DNA of 12,081 nucleotides from Caldisericia bacterium (GTDB lineage: Bacteria > Caldisericota > Caldisericia > UBA6126), in assembly GCA_028708485.1 (NCBI GenBank), contig JAQVYZ010000007.1, positions 1 to 12,081 of the forward strand, written 5' to 3'. Below the pieces are notes generated by a model. The model did no database searches. It saw nothing but the letters and a program-made list of their open reading frames with translations, and was not told where the DNA came from. The translations under genes and the position numbers were made by a program. Shown here in pieces: positions 6,716-12,081 of this stretch (positions are counted from its first letter, which is position 1; each line of letters begins with the position of its first letter).

Positions 6716-7456
6716 ATGCCGGAAGATTCCGTTGCCAGTAAACCCAGATTTAAGCGTATCTTATTAAAATTATCCGGAGAAGCTTTTCAGGGGAAGAAAG
6801 AATTTGGAATCGACATTGATTATTTAAAAGAATTATCCGGTTATCTCAAGCAAATCCATGAGTTAAATGTTGAGATGGGGATAGTCGTTGGTGGCGGAAA
6901 TTTCTGGAGAGGAAGAGACGCCACCTCCCTCGGGATGGACCAAGCCACAGCTGATTATATCGGCATGACAGGTACGATTATGAATGCTTTGGCTCTTCAA
7001 GCCTCTCTGGAAAGTATTCACACACAAGTGCGTGTTTTAAGTGCTATCCAAGTCCAGCAATTAGCTGAACCTTATATCAGAAGAAGAGCTATCCGTCATA
7101 TTGAAAAAGGCAGGATAGTTATATTTGCCGGGGGAACAGGAAGTCCTTTCTTTTCTACTGATACTTGTGCAGCGCTCAGGGCTGCTGAAATCAATGCTGA
7201 TGTTGTATTGAAGGCAACGAATGTTGATCATATTTATAGTGAAGATCCAAAAATTAATAAACATGCTATCCGATATAAAGTACTCGATTATACAGAATTA
7301 TTAACAAAAGACCTTAAAGTAATCGATGCTACAGCCGTCTCATTATGCAGAGAAAAAAAACTGCCACTGATAGTTTTTTCCATTAAAGAACCGGAAAACT
7401 TAGTGAAGGTATTGTTTGATGAGAACCTGGGAACTTCAGTCAAAGAAAACCGATGA
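6716..7456 (+). CDS. pyrH: UMP kinase
   Basis: Phosphorylates UMP to UDP with ATP in pyrimidine nucleotide synthesis; bacterial hexameric enzyme of the amino-acid kinase fold, usually regulated by GTP and UTP. The 246 residues show KLSGE (18-22), GGGNFWRGR (59-67), TADYIGM (78-84), FAGGTGSPFFSTDT (about 137-150) and KATNVDHIYSEDPK, all hallmarks of PyrH. A short N-terminal extension (MPEDSVASKPR) precedes the first strand. The ATG is 3 nt after the tsf stop, with AGGAG at 6700-6704 inside the tsf end (11-nt spacing, slightly long). Its TGA stop (7454-7456) overlaps the Shine-Dalgarno of frr. Confidence 0.97.
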   Translation: MPEDSVASKPRFKRILLKLSGEAFQGKKEFGIDIDYLKELSGYLKQIHELNVEMGIVVGGGNFWRGRDATSLGMDQATADYIGMTGTIMNALALQASLESIHTQVRVLSAIQVQQLAEPYIRRRAIRHIEKGRIVIFAGGTGSPFFSTDTCAALRAAEINADVVLKATNVDHIYSEDPKINKHAIRYKVLDYTELLTKDLKVIDATAVSLCREKKLPLIVFSIKEPENLVKVLFDENLGTSVKENR

Positions 7457-7466
7457 GGAGGTAACA

Positions 7467-8030
7467 ATGACGGAAAAAGAGAAGATTATCCATGAGACGA
7501 AAGAACGAATGAACAAATCTCTTCTGTCTTTAACGGAATCATTTTCAACGGTGAGAGCAGGCAAGGTTAGTCCCTCTATTTTAACCAAGATGTCTGTGGA
7601 GAGTTTCGGGGGACATGTTTTTCTGAACCAGCTTGGTAATGTTTTTGCGCAGGATGCGAAAACCCTGGTGATTGAACCTTGGGACAAAGGTTCTTTAAAG
7701 GATATCGAAAAAGCGATTATGAAATCCAATATCGGTGTCATGCCTGTGAATGATGGACGGGTGATTCGCCTGAATTTTCCTCCGCTGACTGAAGAGCGGA
7801 GAAATGATTTGGTCAAGGTAATTCATCATTATGGTGAAGATGCAAAAGTCGCAGTACGAAACATTAGAAGAGATGCCAACGAACACATTAAGAAACTTGA
7901 GAAAGACAAGGCAATATCGGAGGATGAGAAGAAACGAGCTGAAGAAGAAATTCAGAAATTAACCGATCAATATATTCAAAAGATTGATGATGAAACTAAA
8001 CACAAAGAAAAAGATATTCGGGATATCTGA
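7467..8030 (+). CDS. frr: Ribosome recycling factor
   Basis: Splits post-termination ribosomes together with EF-G. The 187-residue product has the usual length and pattern: FSTVRAGKVSPSIL (domain I helix), LVIEPWDKGSLKDIEKAI and VNDGRVIRLNFPPLTEERR in the domain II area, and the long C-terminal helices with KVAVRNIRRDANE. I chose ATG 7467 because GAGGAGG (7455-7461) lies 5 nt upstream. An in-frame ATG at 7416 would lie inside pyrH and add 17 atypical residues. The end of frr is overlapped by the start of uppS. Confidence 0.96.
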   Translation: MTEKEKIIHETKERMNKSLLSLTESFSTVRAGKVSPSILTKMSVESFGGHVFLNQLGNVFAQDAKTLVIEPWDKGSLKDIEKAIMKSNIGVMPVNDGRVIRLNFPPLTEERRNDLVKVIHHYGEDAKVAVRNIRRDANEHIKKLEKDKAISEDEKKRAEEEIQKLTDQYIQKIDDETKHKEKDIRDI

Positions 8031-8718
8031 TCGGTCTTCAATTGAGCATGTCGCCATCATAATGGATGGAAATGGACGTTGGGCAAATAAACGTGGATTA
8101 AACAGAATCGAAGGGCACCGTGCTTCCAAGAAAGCTATCAGAGAGGCGATCAAAGCATGTATAAACCATAAAATACCATTTTTATCCCTGTTTGCTTTTT
8201 CTACCGACAATTGGAAAAGACCAAAAAAAGAAATTACCCAGCTATTCGATATTTTTTCTGATTTTTTAATTCAGGAAACCCCTGATTTGATGAAGCAGGA
8301 TGTCAAGATTGTTGTCTCCGGTTCTTTGGAAAAGTTTCCTGAAAAAATGCAAAATGCTATTATCACTACCATTCAAAAAACATCTCAAAATAAGACATTA
8401 ACTGTTAACATCTGTTTAGATTACTCAGGAAAAGCGGAGATCGTTAAAGCAGTTCAATCAATTATCAAAGAACAGATTCTTCCGGAAAACATTGATGAAG
8501 TAGAACTGGAAAGACATTTCATGCTTCCCGGATTCCCTCCGGTCGATTTAATGATTAGAACATCGGGAGAACAACGAATCAGTAATTTTATGCTATGGCA
8601 AATTGCCTATGCAGAATTGTATTTTACTCCGGTATTATGGCCGGATTTTACTGTAGATGTGTTTGATCAAGCCATTTGGGAATTTAGCTCAAGAAATCGA
8701 AGATACGGAGGGTTGTAA
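7987..8718 (+). CDS. uppS: Isoprenyl (undecaprenyl) diphosphate synthase
   Basis: Cis-prenyltransferase that extends farnesyl diphosphate with isopentenyl diphosphate to make the C55 lipid carrier for cell-wall precursors. Signatures: HVAIIMDGNGRWA with the catalytic Asp about residue 27, SLFAFSTDNWKRP, and RTSGEQRISNFMLWQIAYAELYF. About 243 residues, typical length. The start is ambiguous: TTG 7984, ATG 7987 and ATG 7990 are adjacent in frame, and no Shine-Dalgarno precedes them. ATG 7990 would place the Asp at 26, as in E. coli. Any of these overlaps frr by 41-47 nt, so translation is probably coupled to frr. The product fits the next gene, cdsA. Confidence 0.94.
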   Translation: MMKLNTKKKIFGISDRSSIEHVAIIMDGNGRWANKRGLNRIEGHRASKKAIREAIKACINHKIPFLSLFAFSTDNWKRPKKEITQLFDIFSDFLIQETPDLMKQDVKIVVSGSLEKFPEKMQNAIITTIQKTSQNKTLTVNICLDYSGKAEIVKAVQSIIKEQILPENIDEVELERHFMLPGFPPVDLMIRTSGEQRISNFMLWQIAYAELYFTPVLWPDFTVDVFDQAIWEFSSRNRRYGGL

Positions 8719-9537
8719 TTGGATAAAAACCTTCAAACCCGTTTATTGGTAGGTTTCTTTGGAATTGTTATTATTCTCTTTGCAAATTTTATACATCTAT
8801 ATTCCTTTGTTGTGGTGTTTTTATTTTTTTGGAGTTTATCAGCATTAGAATTAATACAAGTTATTGATTCAGACGGAATGTACCGATTGTTCATGCTGAT
8901 GTTCTGTTTGCTGTTAGGCATGCTATATCCTGGTTATGGTAAGGTCATTTCTTATGAAGCGATTCTGCTGATATGGTTATGCGCAGTTTTATTTATCGTG
9001 GGAATTCTGAATTGCAGTACTTTTGATTTGAAGTATTTTCAAAAAACCGGGAGTTTTACCAAAGCGATTTTCTTTCCGGTTTATGTGACTATTCCTTATA
9101 TTTTGTTTGTGATGATTCGATCAGGTAATAGAGGATCGTTCTGGATTCTCTTTATGTTACTAACCGCATGGATTTTGGATATTTTTTCCTATTTTACAGG
9201 GATGTTGATCGGAAAGCACCGCATTGCTCCTAAAATATCCCCCAAAAAAACTGTGGAAGGCTTATTGGGGGGACTTGTATTTTCAGGATTCTTCATCTAT
9301 TTCTACCTGAAAGTATTCACGACAGTATCTATATTTCCTATCATAGTCATCTCTCTCACTCTGCCGTTTGCAGGATTTTTAGGTGATTTGTTTGAGTCTT
9401 TTATTAAGAGGAGTGCTGGAATTAAAGACTCAGGTGACTTGCTAAGCGGACATGGTGGTTTTTTAGATCGCTTTGACAGTATATTGTTTATCATCATGTT
9501 GTTTTCTTTTTACCAACACGTTTTGCTTTGGTTATGA
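8719..9537 (+). CDS. cdsA: Phosphatidate cytidylyltransferase (CDP-diacylglycerol synthase)
   Basis: Integral membrane enzyme converting phosphatidic acid and CTP to CDP-diacylglycerol, the precursor of the major phospholipids. The 272 residues are mostly hydrophobic, with about seven or eight membrane segments. The CTP-transferase signature lies at 230-253: KRSAGIKDSGDLLSGHGGFLDRFDS. In most family members the HGG is preceded by Pro-Gly; here it is S243-G244. The catalytic acidic residues D237, D250 and D253 are kept. The start is TTG 8719, immediately after the uppS stop, with GGAGGG (8707-8712) 6 nt upstream. Its TGA overlaps the dxr start as ATGA. Confidence 0.94.
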   Translation: MDKNLQTRLLVGFFGIVIILFANFIHLYSFVVVFLFFWSLSALELIQVIDSDGMYRLFMLMFCLLLGMLYPGYGKVISYEAILLIWLCAVLFIVGILNCSTFDLKYFQKTGSFTKAIFFPVYVTIPYILFVMIRSGNRGSFWILFMLLTAWILDIFSYFTGMLIGKHRIAPKISPKKTVEGLLGGLVFSGFFIYFYLKVFTTVSIFPIIVISLTLPFAGFLGDLFESFIKRSAGIKDSGDLLSGHGGFLDRFDSILFIIMLFSFYQHVLLWL

Positions 9538-10703
9538 TGAAGTCTGTCGCGGTAATTGGATGTACCGGCTCGATTGGTTCACAAACCATTGATGTTATTT
9601 CTCGCCATAAGGATATTTTTGACCTCCAATTGATTACTTGCAATAAAAATCTTGCAAAAGCAAAAGAAATGGCTTCTCAATTGGATCATGTTCAGATCGG
9701 TACTCATGATAATTCGCAAACATCCTTGTTCAGCCAGGATTTATTGATTGGAGACCAGGCTATTATCGATTGGATCATCTCAAAAAAAATCCGGATTGTG
9801 GTTGTCGCATCCTCATCAATAGGAACTATATCATTAGTTTTGAGCATATTACCTTATGTTGAACGACTCGCTCTGTCTTCTAAAGAGGTCATTATTCTGG
9901 CAGGGAGTTTGCAACTCATCCATCCTGAATGGAAGGAAAAGATTGTTCCCGTGGACAGTGAGCATGTCGCTATCCATCAATTATTGCAATACACAAATCA
10001 AGAACATATTTACCGGGTAATCCTGACTGCATCAGGGGGTCCGTTTTATTCACAAACTCCCGTACCTGATTTAACGAATATGACTCCGGCTGCTGCCTTA
10101 AAGCATCCTACCTGGCAGATGGGGAAAAAAGTGACCATTGATTCTGCCACGCTGGCTAATAAAGGTATTGAGCTTTTAGAAGCCCATTATTTATTTGGTT
10201 TTTCCCCTGAAAAGTTAAATGTTGTCATTCATCCACAGTCAATGATACACGCTATGATTCAACTAAAGAATGGATCTGTTATCTCGCAAATGGCTTACCC
10301 GGATATGCGTCTTCCGATTGCCTATGCTCTTTTTTATCCTGAATTACCTTCCTTGTCCTATATTAAACCGATTGAAATGAATGCTTTTCCTGATTGCTCT
10401 TTTATTCAAACTCAGGCAACCGACATCCCGATTATATCATTAGCCTTGGAATGTTTGCAAGGATCAACCCTGAAACCATTATTTTATATGATAGCTGATG
10501 AATTAGCTGTAGAGGCTTTTCTTAATCATAAAATCCGGTTTACGGAAGTTGCAGGCTTTTTACGCTTCTGTGTTATAGAGTTGGCAAAAATATTCTCTAT
10601 ACAGAACTTTCAGGTACATCCAGCAGGAGTGCCGAATTTTATCAGTGATGTAATGCAAAATACTCAACGAATGTTGATTCAATTTAAGAAACAGGTGGAA
10701 TAG
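9534..10703 (+). CDS. dxr: 1-deoxy-D-xylulose 5-phosphate reductoisomerase
   Basis: Converts DXP to 2-C-methyl-D-erythritol 4-phosphate with NADPH and a divalent metal, the committed step of the MEP isoprenoid pathway; it feeds the substrate of uppS. About 389 residues, normal. Seen: NADPH-binding GCTGSIG (9-15), metal ligands D141 and E143 in PVDSEH, ASGGPF, the flexible-loop HPTWQMGKK, and DSATLANKGIE (N209, K210, third metal ligand E213), then IHPQSMIHAMI and PDMRLPIAYAL. After PVDSEH the family usually reads SAIFQ; here VAIHQ. The start is one of the paired ATGs at 9534 or 9537; 9534 overlaps the cdsA stop as ATGA. No clear Shine-Dalgarno, so translational coupling is likely. Confidence 0.95.
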   Translation: MMKSVAVIGCTGSIGSQTIDVISRHKDIFDLQLITCNKNLAKAKEMASQLDHVQIGTHDNSQTSLFSQDLLIGDQAIIDWIISKKIRIVVVASSSIGTISLVLSILPYVERLALSSKEVIILAGSLQLIHPEWKEKIVPVDSEHVAIHQLLQYTNQEHIYRVILTASGGPFYSQTPVPDLTNMTPAAALKHPTWQMGKKVTIDSATLANKGIELLEAHYLFGFSPEKLNVVIHPQSMIHAMIQLKNGSVISQMAYPDMRLPIAYALFYPELPSLSYIKPIEMNAFPDCSFIQTQATDIPIISLALECLQGSTLKPLFYMIADELAVEAFLNHKIRFTEVAGFLRFCVIELAKIFSIQNFQVHPAGVPNFISDVMQNTQRMLIQFKKQVE

Positions 10704-11741
10704 ATGACTTACTTATTTTCTTTCTTGGCGATTAATCTTATTATTTTTTTACATGAACTGGGGCATTATTTAGCAGCAAAACGGACTGGCATGAAGGTAG
10801 AGCGTTTTGGAATTGGAATGGGACCCGTTATCAAAATTGGAAAATTTAAATTCGCTTTTCAACGTGGGGAAACAGAATATTGCTTGTGCTGGTTTCCAAT
10901 AGGGGGATTTTGCCAGATTAAAGGAGAAGAGGAAGATACTGCAGAACCTGATTCCTATAATGCTAAACCTCCTTTATTCAAATTTATGGTAGCTTTTGCA
11001 GGTCCATTCACCAATATTCTGACAACTGTATTGGTGCTGATTATACTTTTTATGGTAGCAGGAGATCCATCCTATTTTGCTCAAATTCAAGAACTTAAGG
11101 AAGGGATGCCTGCAATTGAAGCAGGTTTTCAACTTAACGATATCATCGTCGGAGTAAACGATAAAAACGTGGTCGAGTGGTCTCAAATTCACACGACTAT
11201 TTCAAACAATAGCGATCAACCAATTCAATTGATTGTAAAGAGAGGCAGCGAGGAACTGACTATTCCGGTTACCCCCGTTTTATCAGAAGGAAAAGGTATT
11301 ATAGGTGTGCTCGTGAATGGATACCCGAAACAATTAGCTGTCGGCGAATCTCTTGTGCACACTTTTCGAAAAATGGAGCAGTTCTTTCAACAATTTCTCC
11401 TTTTTATCGGAAGAGTTTTTACAGGAAATATCAATCAAAGCGAAGTTGGCGGAATTATCTCGATATATAAAGTTGCAGAGCAGAGCGCAAAAGAATCCAT
11501 TAGTTCTTTTTTCTTTTTTATCGCTTTTTTAAGTTTAAATCTTGGTGTGTTGAACTTATTTCCCTTTCCTCCCTTGGATGGTGGAAAAATTATTTTTGCT
11601 TTACTCGAAGCGATATTGAGAAAAAAAATCAATAAAAAAGCGGAAATATGGATTAACCTAGTTGGATTCGTGATTTTGATAGGTTTAATGATTTATGTAA
11701 ATTTTTTGGATATTAAGAACTTGATCCTCAATCGATTGTAA
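10704..11741 (+). CDS. rseP: RseP/RasP-type site-2 intramembrane zinc metalloprotease
   Basis: Membrane-embedded protease that cuts transmembrane segments, such as anti-sigma factors and signal-peptide remnants; substrates here are unknown. The catalytic zinc motif HELGH is at 17-21 in the first membrane segment, and the third ligand is in FPPLDGG (D292) near the C-terminus. Between them lie the GRFP-like loop (RFGIGMGP), a membrane segment at about 95-113 (FAGPFTNILTT), one PDZ domain (about 120-200) and two C-terminal segments. The 345 residues fit a one-PDZ form; E. coli RseP has two and is about 450. ATG 10704 directly follows the dxr TAG; AGGTGG (10693-10698) is a fair Shine-Dalgarno. 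Last gene of the operon. Confidence 0.94.
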   Translation: MTYLFSFLAINLIIFLHELGHYLAAKRTGMKVERFGIGMGPVIKIGKFKFAFQRGETEYCLCWFPIGGFCQIKGEEEDTAEPDSYNAKPPLFKFMVAFAGPFTNILTTVLVLIILFMVAGDPSYFAQIQELKEGMPAIEAGFQLNDIIVGVNDKNVVEWSQIHTTISNNSDQPIQLIVKRGSEELTIPVTPVLSEGKGIIGVLVNGYPKQLAVGESLVHTFRKMEQFFQQFLLFIGRVFTGNINQSEVGGIISIYKVAEQSAKESISSFFFFIAFLSLNLGVLNLFPFPPLDGGKIIFALLEAILRKKINKKAEIWINLVGFVILIGLMIYVNFLDIKNLILNRL

Positions 11742-11754
11742 TTCTCTAAAAAAT

Positions 11755-11793
11755 AAAAAAAATCCCGGGGTTTGCTTCCCCGGGATTTTTTTT
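11755..11793. terminator. Strong bidirectional intrinsic terminator at the end of the rpsB-rseP operon
   Basis: A perfect inverted repeat with 16-bp arms (11755-11770 and 11778-11793) and a 7-nt loop TTTGCTT. The GC-rich core (TCCCGGGG/CCCCGGGA) is flanked by eight A on the left and eight T on the right, so it works in both directions. It lies 13 nt after the rseP stop and 11 nt past the end of the converging minus-strand gene, and should end both. Confidence 0.95.
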
Positions 11794-11804
11794 ATGGATA
11801 CGAT

Positions 11805-12080
11805 TTAGATATTTTCTAAGCTGTAAAGCACAACTGTTTCAGTTTTTTTCTTAGCTTCTTTCTCAAGCTCTTTTGAGAAACCTGATTTAGAAAAGATCAA
11901 ATAATTATCTCTTCGAATTCTTCTGGGAACAGCAACAAAATGGGATTCTTGGATAAGAGAGTGTAAATCAGCCGGGGTAGCAGGGGTATCTTTCCAGAAA
12001 ACACTGCCAAACAGGACATCTCTTTCACCGAGTGCTAACAGCTCTATAAATCTGTCTTTCTCCCACCAATTACTGACGGT
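11805..12080 (-). CDS. C-terminal 91 residues of a DUF234-type (DEXX-box) ATPase, N-terminus outside the window
   Basis: Reading the minus strand from 12080, an open frame runs to a TAA at 11805-11807. Its start is beyond the window. The residues (VSNWWEKDRFIELLAL, then DVLFGSVFWKD, and near the end YLIFSKSGFSKELEKEA) follow the layout of the DUF234 domain that closes prokaryotic AAA-type ATPases, where a WW motif, an E-I-D-type strand, an FGECKW-like strand and an LFSKSGF strand occur in this order. In relatives the third strand usually carries Glu and Lys (a PD-(D/E)XK-like core); here these are Ser and Phe. The ATPase part cannot be seen. The function of such proteins is unclear; a toxin- or nuclease-related role has been suggested for similar architectures. 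Confidence 0.7.
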   Translation of the reverse strand, partial: TVSNWWEKDRFIELLALGERDVLFGSVFWKDTPATPADLHSLIQESHFVAVPRRIRRDNYLIFSKSGFSKELEKEAKKKTETVVLYSLENI

Positions 12081-12081
12081 A

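Noticed and set aside
7416..7466. Earlier start of frr inside pyrH
   Set aside because: The strong Shine-Dalgarno at 7455-7461 is spaced for ATG 7467, and the extra residues do not fit the family.
7436..7816. 126-codon minus-strand open frame opposite frr
   Set aside because: It is antisense to a well-conserved gene; its residues simply reflect the frr codons.

Overview
This is a 12 kb chromosomal segment of an AT-rich bacterium using the standard code (TAA, TAG and TGA all act as stops). Taxonomy is uncertain. The short elongation factor Ts, the MEP-pathway gene dxr, the Kdp two-component system, and an rseP followed by a terminator rather than by outer-membrane or lipid A genes suggest an anaerobic low-GC lineage (Firmicutes-like, or possibly Spirochaetes-like). 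I cannot place it further from sequence alone.

Left part (1-2503): the 3' two thirds of kdpD, a K+-responsive sensor histidine kinase whose N-terminus lies outside the window, and kdpE, its response regulator. They are 8 nt apart with a strong Shine-Dalgarno between them. A 340-bp gene-free stretch follows, holding a long perfect palindrome that should act as a terminator and a patch resembling an insertion-sequence end (weak).

Middle part (2844-5146): three same-strand genes that look independently promoted: a small COG2426-type membrane protein, a compact Pif1/RecD-like SF1B helicase, and a membrane-anchored PrcB-domain protein. The first two have a -10-like hexamer a few bases before the ATG and no Shine-Dalgarno, suggesting leaderless transcripts.

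Right part (5154-11793): a tightly packed housekeeping operon rpsB-tsf-pyrH-frr-uppS-cdsA-dxr-rseP. It joins translation (S2, EF-Ts, ribosome recycling factor), UMP kinase, and envelope/isoprenoid genes (undecaprenyl diphosphate synthase, CDP-diacylglycerol synthase, DXP reductoisomerase, site-2 protease). Every junction from tsf to rseP is under 15 nt or overlaps, and a strong bidirectional hairpin terminator ends the unit. The rpsB leader carries four mutually complementary segments that can fold in two exclusive ways, one a pseudoknot. This is the most interesting element in the window and a candidate autoregulatory switch. On the opposite strand, converging on the same terminator, is the 3' end of a DUF234-type ATPase gene with an altered C-terminal nuclease-like motif.

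No tRNA, rRNA, CRISPR array or intact mobile element was seen.
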